From positions 186,001 through 250,000 of the forward strand of contig NZ_WAEL01000001.1 in assembly GCF_011742925.1 (NCBI RefSeq): a stretch of DNA of 64,000 nucleotides, written 5' to 3'. Source of the stretch: Fibrivirga algicola (GTDB lineage: Bacteria > Bacteroidota > Bacteroidia > Cytophagales > Spirosomataceae). The position numbers and the translations under genes were made by a program. Below are positions 43,476-51,496 of this stretch, piece by piece (position 1 is the stretch's first letter; every line of letters begins with the position of its first letter). The notes under the pieces are model-generated. The model was not told the origin of the DNA. It worked only from the letters and a program-made list of their open reading frames with translations, and searched no databases.

Positions 43476-45371
43476 TTACAACTGATAGCTGTAGAACTTG
43501 TTACCATCTACGATGACGTACAGCGAATTGGCTACATCGTCGACCACGTAAACGGGTGCCTGATCTTTCAGCATAATTTTAACCAGTTCGGCCCCGGTGT
43601 CTTTATCGACCTTCATCAGACCGGTCCGCTTCACGCCACCCTCTTCTACGCCGGTCATAATAAACACGGCATTGTGAGTGCCAAAGGAAGCCTTGTGCCG
43701 TTCGTTCAGCATAGTAGTGAACGCTGTATTGGCCTCTGTACTTCCCTGCATCAGGTATATATTGTTGCTGGCTGAACGGAAATTAGCATCAGCCGCTCCC
43801 TTTTCGCCGCCGAACGTATTCATGACGCCCGATCCTAATTGGGTGCTCATATTCACCGCACCGGCTACGGTACCGTAGGTCGAGGCCGCCTGACCCAGTA
43901 TGGCTAGCGCCCGTTTGCCGGCACCCACTTCGCGGTAGAATTTGTTGAATTTGGTTTTGCCATCGAAGCTCACAAACCAGACGTTCTGGTTTGAACTGAG
44001 CAGGTACCCGTCTTTACGCGTTTCGATCAGTTCAACGTCCTCATTATTACCCCGAAACTTGATGTCTTCGGCCAGCAGCTTGTTCGACAAGTCATTGAGA
44101 TTGACCGTATATAGCTTGTCGTTGCTGTAAATCAGCATAGCGCTGTGCTCCCGATCCATTGAGACCACGGGCGTACCGCGCAGTTTAATCCGGCGCTTCC
44201 AGATGTCGTCACGGCCATCGGTCCAGTCAATTACGTTGGCTTCTTCGGCGTTGGCAAACAGCAGCCCCTTTTCGGTTAGTTCGTAGGTGGTTACCGGCTT
44301 ATCCGTTTTGTACGAACGCTTCCATAGATCTTTGCCATTGTAATCGATGAAATCAAACTGGGATTCTTTGTCACTGCTCGACAGGACCAGCATGCCCGTT
44401 GGCAAAAACTCGACTGTCTGCAAGGGAAGGTCAACGTAGTCTGGTTTCTTCCAAACCGATTTGCCCGAGGTTTCGTCAATTCGGGTGATGCCGCTTTCCG
44501 TAACCACCAGCAGTGAGTTGTTGCTTAGCGGTACAAAATAGTTGAACTTACCCGGTACTTTATAAGGGTCTTTCCAGGTGGCTGCGCCAGTACTCAGCGA
44601 GTGGCCCATGATGTATTTGCCAGCGCCGGCATACACCACGTCTCCCTTTTCTGAAAACTCAAGACAACCCACGCGCTCATCAAATTTGGCCGTCCAGAGC
44701 GTTGCGCCAGTCTTACCGTTGAGCCGGCTAAGGGTTTCGCCCTGTGGGTACAAAATGTTGCCTTCCTTGTCGAGCACCGGCACAGGAGGATGCTGGCTTA
44801 GGCCCGACTTTTTCTTTATGGAACCCACCATGCTGCCCATCATGCCATGTTTCAGGCCTTGCAGCTCAATGCGCCACCGTTCCTGACCCGTAGCTATATC
44901 CAGCAGGGTGAGGTAGTCTTTTTTTGTCTCCCGAATTTGCAGTAGCATGGCGCCAATGCTGAACATGGGGTAGTTGTCGAAAATCTTCATTGGCTTCCCC
45001 TTGCTGCTGAACACCTCGCGGCCCGTTGTGAAGTCGATGATGGACGTGTGCGATTTGGCCAGAAACTTGTCTGAATCTTCCTGCAGCCGGGCATAAGGTG
45101 ACCCGTCGATCTCCTGAAAGCCGTCGGCTGTCAGTGGGGTGTTGGCCAGCAGATCGCTCACGGAAGCATCCCATTTGGTCTGCCACACAATCCTGCGCGT
45201 GGCGGGGTCGATCCCGAACAGGCCTTTGCCGCTGTAGGCGATCAGTAAACCAGTTGAGGTTTGCTTCATCCATTTTACATCCCCTTCCAGCGTCGAGGTC
45301 CAGGTAGGAGGTTGCATATCCTGGCCTAAAAGACGAATACTAATCAATAAAAAGAGGAGGGTTCCCCGCAT
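43476..45371 (-). CDS. secreted PQQ-like beta-propeller protein
   Basis: About 631 residues with a signal peptide MRGTLLFLLISIRLLG; an alternative start 9 codons upstream exists. Repeated propeller strands of the outer-membrane-assembly/PQQ type: FGIDPATRRIVWQTKWD, LLDIATGQERWRIELQG, LNGKTGATLWTAKFD, ITRIDETSGKSVWKKP. In the C-terminal third, AGKRALAILGQAASTYGTV looks like a small amphipathic insert. No catalytic motif. Probably periplasmic and protein-binding. Upstream of it is an AT-rich 250-bp region. Confidence 0.7.
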   Translation of the reverse strand: MRGTLLFLLISIRLLGQDMQPPTWTSTLEGDVKWMKQTSTGLLIAYSGKGLFGIDPATRRIVWQTKWDASVSDLLANTPLTADGFQEIDGSPYARLQEDSDKFLAKSHTSIIDFTTGREVFSSKGKPMKIFDNYPMFSIGAMLLQIRETKKDYLTLLDIATGQERWRIELQGLKHGMMGSMVGSIKKKSGLSQHPPVPVLDKEGNILYPQGETLSRLNGKTGATLWTAKFDERVGCLEFSEKGDVVYAGAGKYIMGHSLSTGAATWKDPYKVPGKFNYFVPLSNNSLLVVTESGITRIDETSGKSVWKKPDYVDLPLQTVEFLPTGMLVLSSSDKESQFDFIDYNGKDLWKRSYKTDKPVTTYELTEKGLLFANAEEANVIDWTDGRDDIWKRRIKLRGTPVVSMDREHSAMLIYSNDKLYTVNLNDLSNKLLAEDIKFRGNNEDVELIETRKDGYLLSSNQNVWFVSFDGKTKFNKFYREVGAGKRALAILGQAASTYGTVAGAVNMSTQLGSGVMNTFGGEKGAADANFRSASNNIYLMQGSTEANTAFTTMLNERHKASFGTHNAVFIMTGVEEGGVKRTGLMKVDKDTGAELVKIMLKDQAPVYVVDDVANSLYVIVDGNKFYSYQL

Positions 45372-45623
45372 GAACTGTACTGAATAAAAACGAGTCATAA
45401 GCATATGTATAGTGATAGTTACAAGTCGCTATTTATATACTTATTGGCTTAAGTAATTCGTTATTTGTAAATAAATTATAGTATATGATATATATAACTT
45501 AAGTAGACTACAGTGGGTTGATAAAGCACCAGACAGGCTAATTGCCTGAAAAATGGCAAAAACCGGTTGTTTACAGGCTATTGGCGCGTGGCGGGTACCC
45601 GACTTTTTGTAGTTTCACAGCCT

Positions 45624-45884
45624 ATGCCAAATCATGTCAGAAAATGGGTGCTGCAGATCGCACTCAACTTTATTGGGTTACTTTTCTCACTGGCAGTCAT
45701 GTATGTGGTCTCGGTCATTGTTGTGCTGCAACTGAGCACCCGGGCTACGGCGAAGAACCCGCTTCAGGATATTCTGAATTATGAATCGTTTGTCTTTGTC
45801 ATCGGGCTGGTGGCAATCTGGTTCATCTTCAGGTTTATTGGAAAAATTTATACGCTGCTCTCAACGCCGCCCAGGCCAGAGTAA
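45624..45884 (+). CDS. small two-TM membrane protein
   Basis: 86 residues from MPNHVRKWVLQIALNFIGLL. Two hydrophobic helices (about 10-34 and 49-66) separated by a short polar loop (STRATAKNPLQDI). The upstream in-frame extension is less hydrophobic and lacks a good start. No family recognised. It ends just before the terminator that serves glmM. Confidence 0.5.
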   Translation: MPNHVRKWVLQIALNFIGLLFSLAVMYVVSVIVVLQLSTRATAKNPLQDILNYESFVFVIGLVAIWFIFRFIGKIYTLLSTPPRPE

Positions 45885-45891
45885 TGGGCAT

Positions 45892-45922
45892 AAAAAAACC
45901 AGAACGTATGGGTACGTTCTGG
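45892..45922 (-). terminator. intrinsic terminator of glmM, octamer in the stem
   Basis: CCAGAACGTA at 45899-45908 pairs with TACGTTCTGG at 45913-45922. On the minus strand it is followed by a 7-nt T-run (A-run at 45892-45898), a textbook terminator 40 bp after the glmM stop. GGTACGTT at 45911-45918 lies in the loop and right arm. Confidence 0.9.
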
Positions 45923-45963
45923 TCTGATAGCAGGGTGATCCTGCAAAAGTCGTTGCTACTTAC

Positions 45964-47379
45964 TTACAGCGTGTCGGCAATTACCTCACGAATGTCGGAA
46001 ATGATCTTATTGGCCAGGTAATCGGCCGTTGAGAGTGTATCTGACTCCGAATAGATTCGGATGATCGGCTCGGTGTTCGATTTACGCAGGTGTACCCACT
46101 CTTTATCGAACTCGATCTTCACACCGTCTATCGTGTTGACGGGGTTTTTGGCATACTTGGCCCGGATCCGTTCCAGCACGGCATCGACGTCGATGTCGGG
46201 CGTCAGTTCAATTTTATTCTTTGAGATGTAATAGCTTGGGTACGTCCGGCGGAGCATTGAGGCTGACTTACCGAAGCGGGCCAGGTGACTCAGGAACAGT
46301 GCAATACCAACCAGCGCATCGCGGCCGTAGTGCAGTTCGGGGAAGATGATGCCACCGTTTCCTTCGCCACCGATGAGCGCGCCCTTGACCTTCATCATGT
46401 CGACCACGTTCACTTCGCCTACCGCCGATGCAAAATGCTGACCGCCCTGTTTCTGGGTTACATCGCGCAGCGCCACGGTGCTAGACAAGTTGGACACTGT
46501 ATTTTTCGACGATCCTTCGGGGCTGTTTTTCAGCACGTAATCGGCCACAGCCACCAGCGTGTATTCTTCGCCAAACGGAGAGCCATCTTCGCAGATCAGC
46601 GCCAGCCGGTCAACGTCGGGGTCGACCACGATACCCAGATCATGGTTGTCGCGCTTGAAGACGTTGATAATATCGGTGAGGTTTTCGGGAAGTGGCTCGG
46701 GATTATGGGCAAAATACCCGGTTGGCTCGCAGTGTAGCTTGGTTACCTGTTCAACACCCAGCGCTTCCAGCAACATGGGTACAGCCAGTCCGCCGGTAGA
46801 ATTCACGGCATCGACTACTACTTTGAAATTACGCTTGGCAATGGCCTCCCGGTCAACCAGCGGTAAGGCCAGTACGGCGTCGACGTGTTTCTGAAGCCAT
46901 GTATCATCGGTCCGGTATTGCCCCAGTTTTTTCACGTCGGCAAACACAAATGCTTCCGTGTCGGCCAGCGCGAGTACGGCACTGCCGTCATCGCCGGAAA
47001 TAAACTCGCCGGTTTCGTTCAGGAGTTTCAGGGCATTCCACTGAACGGGATTATGGCTGGCAGTCAGAATAATCCCACCGATGGCGTTTGAACCGGGAAC
47101 GGCCAGTTCAACGGTTGGGGTGGTCGACAGGCCAAGATCGAGCACGTCGATGCCCAGGCCCTGCAAGGTAGCCGCCACTAACTGCGACACCATTGGTCCT
47201 GATAGCCGCCCATCGCGGCCAATAACTACCGTATGCGGCCCCTTTTTATCAGCCTGACGTGACAGAAGCCACTGGCCGAAAGCCGCCGTAAATTTCACTA
47301 CATCGAGCGGAGTAAGGCCTTCGCCTGAACGCCCGCCGATGGTTCCCCGGATGCCCGAGATCGATTTAATTAAAGCCAC
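45964..47379 (-). CDS. glmM: phosphoglucosamine mutase
   Basis: 471 residues. Interconverts GlcN-6-P and GlcN-1-P on the way to UDP-GlcNAc. Alpha-D-phosphohexomutase fold: GRDGRLSG, active-site phosphoserine in LTASHNPVQWNALK, Mg-binding DPDVDRLALI, sugar-binding GGEGNGGIIFPE and phosphate-binding RKSNTEPIIRIYSE. GlmM is favoured over phosphomannomutase because of the opening MALIKSISGIRGTIGG and the GGEGNGG loop. Functionally linked with nagA and nagB as the opposite, anabolic arm of amino-sugar metabolism. Confidence 0.9.
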   Translation of the reverse strand: MALIKSISGIRGTIGGRSGEGLTPLDVVKFTAAFGQWLLSRQADKKGPHTVVIGRDGRLSGPMVSQLVAATLQGLGIDVLDLGLSTTPTVELAVPGSNAIGGIILTASHNPVQWNALKLLNETGEFISGDDGSAVLALADTEAFVFADVKKLGQYRTDDTWLQKHVDAVLALPLVDREAIAKRNFKVVVDAVNSTGGLAVPMLLEALGVEQVTKLHCEPTGYFAHNPEPLPENLTDIINVFKRDNHDLGIVVDPDVDRLALICEDGSPFGEEYTLVAVADYVLKNSPEGSSKNTVSNLSSTVALRDVTQKQGGQHFASAVGEVNVVDMMKVKGALIGGEGNGGIIFPELHYGRDALVGIALFLSHLARFGKSASMLRRTYPSYYISKNKIELTPDIDVDAVLERIRAKYAKNPVNTIDGVKIEFDKEWVHLRKSNTEPIIRIYSESDTLSTADYLANKIISDIREVIADTL

Positions 47380-47503
47380 GTGATTGGGTCATGTAAACGG
47401 TACGAAGGCTGCTTGTCTATGGGTTCGTTCGTCTGTTTATGTAGTCAGAAGGCAACAACAAAACAGGGAAATAACCAATTAGACACACAGCCTTCCTTCG
47501 CCA

Positions 47504-47511
47504 CAAAGATA
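47504..47511 (-). promoter_or_regulatory. -7 promoter element for glmM
   Basis: On the minus strand this reads TATCTTTG, an exact TAnnTTTG match, predicting a leader of about 118 nt before the ATG at 47379. The -33 element is weak. Confidence 0.45.
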
Positions 47512-47556
47512 AATTGACCCAACGCTAAACCCTATCCGTTCATCCCTAAAGACAAA

Positions 47557-48720
47557 CTATTTATTGAAGCGCACATCGCCATAGGTCGCTACTACTTTAA
47601 TGCTCGGCCCCTCTCCAGTTCCTACTTTCCCCACATACTGACGTACCCGGGCCGGGCGGGCGGGTGCCGTTACGCTGACGCCCGTTGGTGAGTTGGGTGG
47701 TGTGCCTGGCTGAGACAGCAGTTGCAGGTTGGGCAGAGTGGGGTAGCTGAAGCCGCCGTGCGAGACAGTGACATCGAAATCGCAGTTGGGCGTCGACTGC
47801 ACAGGCAGGGCTATGGTGGAATAGCTCGCCTCAACATCAATCTTATCGGCCGACGCACCAATGCGTTCGAGCCGGAATTGGCGGGCGTAGTTCATGCGGA
47901 ACTTTCCCGACTGCCGCACCGACCCGATCAGGGCATCGGTGTAGCTGGTACGCACATCCAGCTTGTTGGTTTCTCCGAGGTTCAGCTTGCCATACGTCTG
48001 CTGAATGGAAAGCACATTACCTGAGTTGATGTCGAGGTCGCCGAACGACATCACTACATTGCCATGCTGCAAATCGCGGATGGAAACGTTGCCATACGAG
48101 GCTTTGATTTTGGTCGTGAGGTTATTCAACGCCGCACCATATACATTACCAAAACTCGATTCGACGGAAAGCGGGGCCCAGAAATCGGGAATGGTGGTGT
48201 TGCCGAAGCTATTCTTGATGGCGAGTTTATTGGCTTTGGGCATTGAAATCCGGTAGTCGACCCGCAGAAAATTACGCCGGTCGCCTTTCTTCCAGCCGCC
48301 TTCGAACTCCGATGCAATCACGGTTTTAAACAGGTATGTATCCCCATCACGCCGTTCGTCGAGGCTCACGGCATTGAGGGCCTGCCGGGCGCGGTCGGCA
48401 TTTTCTGACGATGACCGGATGGCAATTTCGACGCGCATTTCATTACGATCCCAGAGCGAGACAATCACGTCGCCAAAGCGGTTATCGATCGACAGCGCGT
48501 TTTTAGCGTCGACGGTAAAGGATTTTACAATGGTCCGGTTCACTTCGGTGCGGTCGTCGCTCAACTCCTGGAAATCCATCAGAGCTTGCGGCGACAAGAT
48601 AACGAGTTGTTCCGGAGCCGCTTTCGCCACAGATTTAAGTTGCTCGTCGGGCGATTGGGCCAGGGCGCGGGCTGTCAGCAGGCAGGCCGCAATGACGAGG
48701 TATGGATTAAACAGGCTCAT
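47557..48720 (-). CDS. DUF4097-like secreted beta-helix protein
   Basis: 387 residues from the signal peptide MSLFNPYLVIAACLLTARAL. The mature protein is a run of short beta strands with repeated G(N/D) turns (SIDNRFGDVIVSLWDRNEM, AIKNSFGNTTIPDF, VESSFGNVYGAAL, IKASYGNVSIRDL, VVMSFGDLDI), the adhesin-like DUF4097 pattern. Often located after an ECF sigma/anti-sigma pair in this phylum, as here. Its ATG overlaps the anti-sigma gene by 14 bp, so the two are coupled. Confidence 0.78.
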   Translation of the reverse strand: MSLFNPYLVIAACLLTARALAQSPDEQLKSVAKAAPEQLVILSPQALMDFQELSDDRTEVNRTIVKSFTVDAKNALSIDNRFGDVIVSLWDRNEMRVEIAIRSSSENADRARQALNAVSLDERRDGDTYLFKTVIASEFEGGWKKGDRRNFLRVDYRISMPKANKLAIKNSFGNTTIPDFWAPLSVESSFGNVYGAALNNLTTKIKASYGNVSIRDLQHGNVVMSFGDLDINSGNVLSIQQTYGKLNLGETNKLDVRTSYTDALIGSVRQSGKFRMNYARQFRLERIGASADKIDVEASYSTIALPVQSTPNCDFDVTVSHGGFSYPTLPNLQLLSQPGTPPNSPTGVSVTAPARPARVRQYVGKVGTGEGPSIKVVATYGDVRFNK

Positions 48721-49285
48721 GTGATGTTTGTTGTTTAATGCGCTGAATAACACGCAATTGTTCGTTCAGAAGGTCGATCTGAAGCTGTAGGTTCTGAATC
48801 ATGGCCTGAATCAGCACCTCCTGATTTGGGGTATTGGGCAACTCTTTTTTCAGGCCTTTATAGCTGGCTTCCAGTCGGTTCAGGTCCTGCGCGAACTCGC
48901 CGTACAGATCGGGGTTACTTTCAGTCAGCTGCTTTAATTCGGCGCGCTTGCTATCGATCAGGCTGGCATACTGCGCCACTTCCCGGGCATAGGTTGGGCT
49001 AAACGCCACCACGTCGGGCTGGGCCGTTGGGCGGTAGCGATCGTTGGCCCACCACAGGCCGCCTGCCAGTAACAACAGGGCAATGGAGGCCGCCCAGGTC
49101 CAGTACGAGCGGGTCCAGGTACCTCCATACCGGGTACGTTGCCGGTGGACCGTTTTAAATGGCTCTACCGGTTTGGCGGCGGGCTCATCGGGTAGCTGAT
49201 CGGCAATACGCTCCCACAAACCAGCCGAGGGCCCGGCCTGCTCAAAAGCGTCGCGGTTATCGCGGATGAATTTTTCGAGGTTCAT
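48707..49285 (-). CDS. probable anti-sigma factor
   Basis: 192 residues. An N-terminal cytoplasmic segment (MNLEKFIRDNRDAFEQAGPS, about 1-60) is followed by one TM helix (SYWTWAASIALLLLAGGLWW, about 60-79) and a periplasmic coiled-coil region (SLIDSKRAELKQLTESNPDL to LLNEQLRVIQRIKQQ). This is the layout of a membrane-bound regulator of the ECF sigma factor encoded just upstream. There is no zinc-binding ZAS motif visible. It overlaps the downstream gene. Confidence 0.7.
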   Translation of the reverse strand: MNLEKFIRDNRDAFEQAGPSAGLWERIADQLPDEPAAKPVEPFKTVHRQRTRYGGTWTRSYWTWAASIALLLLAGGLWWANDRYRPTAQPDVVAFSPTYAREVAQYASLIDSKRAELKQLTESNPDLYGEFAQDLNRLEASYKGLKKELPNTPNQEVLIQAMIQNLQLQIDLLNEQLRVIQRIKQQTSHEPV

Positions 49286-49296
49286 AGGTACTGGTT

Positions 49297-49356
49297 ACCT
49301 GAGGCTCCAGCTTCGGGAGAGAGATGTGGTTTTCTCCCGAAGCTGGAGCCTCAGGT
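49297..49356. repeat. perfect 23-bp inverted repeat between sigma and anti-sigma genes
   Basis: Arms 49297-49319 and 49334-49356 are perfectly complementary over 23 bp with a 14-nt loop. The right arm ends on the first base of the sigma-factor stop codon, and the left arm starts 11 bp from the anti-sigma ATG. It could uncouple expression of the two genes. Confidence 0.88.
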
Positions 49357-49910
49357 TACTGTAAGTGTTCAATCAATTTACGTTTGGCCCGGAGGTATTG
49401 CGAGCGGGAGGTTGATTCCCCGATGCATAACACCTGGCCGATTTCTTCATGGTCATAGCCCTCAAACAAATGCAGCGTCAGCACCACGCGGTATCCTTCG
49501 GGCAATTTCTGGATGGCGCGACGTACCCGCTCCACGTCCCAGTTCAGGCTTTCTTCATCGATTCCCCCGCCGGTATCGTCGGGAGCGTCGAATCCGTCGC
49601 CCAGTTCGTCGGTGCTGACCAGGGCCAGCCGCCGACTCCGCAAATGACCAATGGCCCGGTTCACTACAATCTGCTTCAGCCACGCGCCAAAGGTGCTTTC
49701 AGCGCGAAACTTGTTCAGGTTGCTGAATGCGTCGAGGAAGGCTTCCTGCAACACATCTTCGGCCTCGGCATCATGCCCTACAATCCGCAAACAGACATTG
49801 TACATCGCTTTGGCATAGCGATTATACAACTCATACTGCGCTCGTCGGTCGCCCGTTTTCGAGCGATCAACCAGGTCAGAGATCAGGGCGGGGTTTGGGT
49901 ACGTCGCCAA
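49356..49910 (-). CDS. ECF RNA polymerase sigma factor
   Basis: 184 residues. Region 2 (YELYNRYAKAMYNVCLRIVG, then AEDVLQEAFLDAFSNLNKFR) recognises the -10 element; a linker with an acidic stretch (DAPDDTGGGIDEES) leads to region 4 (AIQKLPEGYRVVLTLHLFEG, then HEEIGQVLCIGESTSRSQYL). First gene of a unit with the anti-sigma factor and the DUF4097 protein; its regulon may include them. Confidence 0.94.
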   Translation of the reverse strand: MATYPNPALISDLVDRSKTGDRRAQYELYNRYAKAMYNVCLRIVGHDAEAEDVLQEAFLDAFSNLNKFRAESTFGAWLKQIVVNRAIGHLRSRRLALVSTDELGDGFDAPDDTGGGIDEESLNWDVERVRRAIQKLPEGYRVVLTLHLFEGYDHEEIGQVLCIGESTSRSQYLRAKRKLIEHLQ

Positions 49911-50013
49911 CAGGTACAGGCCGCCGGCGCGTGAGCAACCGGGTTTAGGTCATCAATCGGGGTAAAGACGTAGGATGATTTAGGAACGTTGCATGAGTTA
50001 ATGAATAATGTAC

Positions 50014-50085
50014 AATGATTAATGAATAATGGCTCTGCCTCGTACCTGATCGTGGTGTAGCAGATCCATTGTTCATTAGTCATTT
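50014..50085. repeat. intergenic inverted repeat sharing 20 nt with the 41134 element
   Basis: Arms about 50014-50039 and 50060-50085 pair at about 21 of 25 positions. TAATGAATAATGGCTCTGCC at 50020-50039 is identical to the reverse of 41191-41210, and the loop CGTACCTGATCG matches the hairpin at 42546. The right arm includes the photolyase stop codon (50076-50078). Confidence 0.85.
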
Positions 50086-51416
50086 TTAGCCAATCCTGCC
50101 TTGTATATCTCCACCACGCGCTGCCGGGCGAAGGCGTGGTCGATCATGGGGGCGGGGTACGTTACCGGTGCGCCGGGCGGGCTGTTGTATTCGGGCACCC
50201 AGCGGCGGATGTAAACGCCTTTGGGATCGAATTTGGCGGCCTGGGCGGTGGGGTTGAATACCCGGAAATAAGGTGCGGCGTCGGTGCCGGAGCCAGCGGC
50301 CCACTGCCAGCCGCCGTTGTTGGCCGACAGGTCGAAGTCGCGGAGCTTTTGGGCGAAATACGCTTCACCAATCCGCCAGTCGATGAGCAGGTGTTTGATG
50401 CAGAAACTGGCCACGACCATCCGTACCCGGTTATGCATCCAGCCGGTTTCGTTCAACTGGCGCATGCCAGCATCGACGAGCGGGTAGCCGGTTGTGCCGG
50501 TTTTCCAGCGTTCAATATCTTCGGGCCGGTTCAGGAACTTGATATTATCGTACTCGCGGCGGAAGGCGTGCTGCTCCACGTGCGGAAAATGGTCGAGCAC
50601 CTGGAAATAGAAGTCGCGCCAGCAGAGTTCGCTTAGGAAGGTAGGGCTGGTTTCCTGCGCTTGCCGGGCCAGATCGCGGATGCTGATGGTGCCAAAGCGC
50701 AGGTGAATGCCCAGTTCACTGGTGCCGCGTTCGGCCGGGTAGTCGCGCATTTTCTGGTAGTTGGCCAATAATTCGGCCGACACCGTTGGCTTTGGGTAAT
50801 TCTCGCCCAGCGGTTCAAACCCCATATCGTCGAGCGTGACCGTACCGGTTGGCGGCGTCTTGAACAGCCGGTCAAAATAGTTTTCCGTAGGATAGGCTTT
50901 CAGGTAGAACGGGTCGGCGAGTTTACCCAGCCAATTGCGGCTGTAGGGGCCAAACACGGTGTAGGGTTTGCCCGTGCCGGTCAGTACTTCGTCGCGGTCG
51001 AGCAGGGCTTGGTCTTTGTAGCTGTGAAACCCTACGCCTACGGTTTTCAGGTACGTTGCCACCTCGGCATCGCGGCCTTTGCTGTAGGTTTCGTAGTCGT
51101 AGTTGGTGAATACGTTGGCGATGGTGTATTCGCTGGCCAGTTGCCTGAACACCTCCAGCGGATGCCCATAGCGAACCAGCAGTGACGAGCCCATTTTTTG
51201 CAGTTCATCCTGCATTTTCAGCACCTCTTTGTAGATGAACTCCACGCGCCGGTCGCGTTTGTCGTCGAGGTGATCCAGGATGTCTTTGTCGAAAATAAAA
51301 AGCGGTAGTACGGGCCGTCCGGCTTTCAGGGCGTGGTAGAGGGCGGCGTTGTCGTGGAGACGCAGGTCGCGCCGGTGCCACATGATGGCGATGGGGGAAG
51401 ACGTTTCAGATTTCAT
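50076..51416 (-). CDS. phr: deoxyribodipyrimidine photolyase (class I)
   Basis: 446 residues. Light-driven repair of cyclobutane pyrimidine dimers. The N-terminal antenna-binding Rossmann domain opens IAIMWHRRDLRLHDNAALYH. The C-terminal FAD domain has ELCWRDFYFQVLDHFP, TTGYPLVDAGMRQLNETGWM, HNRVRMVVASFCIKHLLIDW and WQWAAGSGTDAAPYFRVFNP, the class I signature. All are intact. The start codon lies inside the left arm of the hairpin at 51403-51491, which could mask it; a regulatory effect is inferred. Its end overlaps another repeat. Confidence 0.95.
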   Translation of the reverse strand: MKSETSSPIAIMWHRRDLRLHDNAALYHALKAGRPVLPLFIFDKDILDHLDDKRDRRVEFIYKEVLKMQDELQKMGSSLLVRYGHPLEVFRQLASEYTIANVFTNYDYETYSKGRDAEVATYLKTVGVGFHSYKDQALLDRDEVLTGTGKPYTVFGPYSRNWLGKLADPFYLKAYPTENYFDRLFKTPPTGTVTLDDMGFEPLGENYPKPTVSAELLANYQKMRDYPAERGTSELGIHLRFGTISIRDLARQAQETSPTFLSELCWRDFYFQVLDHFPHVEQHAFRREYDNIKFLNRPEDIERWKTGTTGYPLVDAGMRQLNETGWMHNRVRMVVASFCIKHLLIDWRIGEAYFAQKLRDFDLSANNGGWQWAAGSGTDAAPYFRVFNPTAQAAKFDPKGVYIRRWVPEYNSPPGAPVTYPAPMIDHAFARQRVVEIYKAGLAKND

Positions 51417-51491
51417 GTTTCAGGTGCTCTGCTTGTATACGAAAGGAGACAGTTTCAGGTGCCCTGCAACTTGAAACATGAAACCGGAAAC
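51403..51491. repeat. inverted repeat covering the photolyase start codon
   Basis: Arms about 51403-51424 and 51467-51491 (GTTTC..TTTCATGTTTCA words) pair at about 17 of 20 positions. A near-identical direct repeat, GTTTCAGGTGCTCTGC and GTTTCAGGTGCCCTGC, lies inside. The phr ATG (51414-51416) falls in the left arm. Confidence 0.75.
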
Positions 51492-51496
51492 TTTTG

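Noticed and set aside
1454-50085. CRISPR array as the source of repeated palindromes
   Set aside because: Repeats are single elements at separate junctions with different arms, not regularly spaced identical units, and no cas gene is present.
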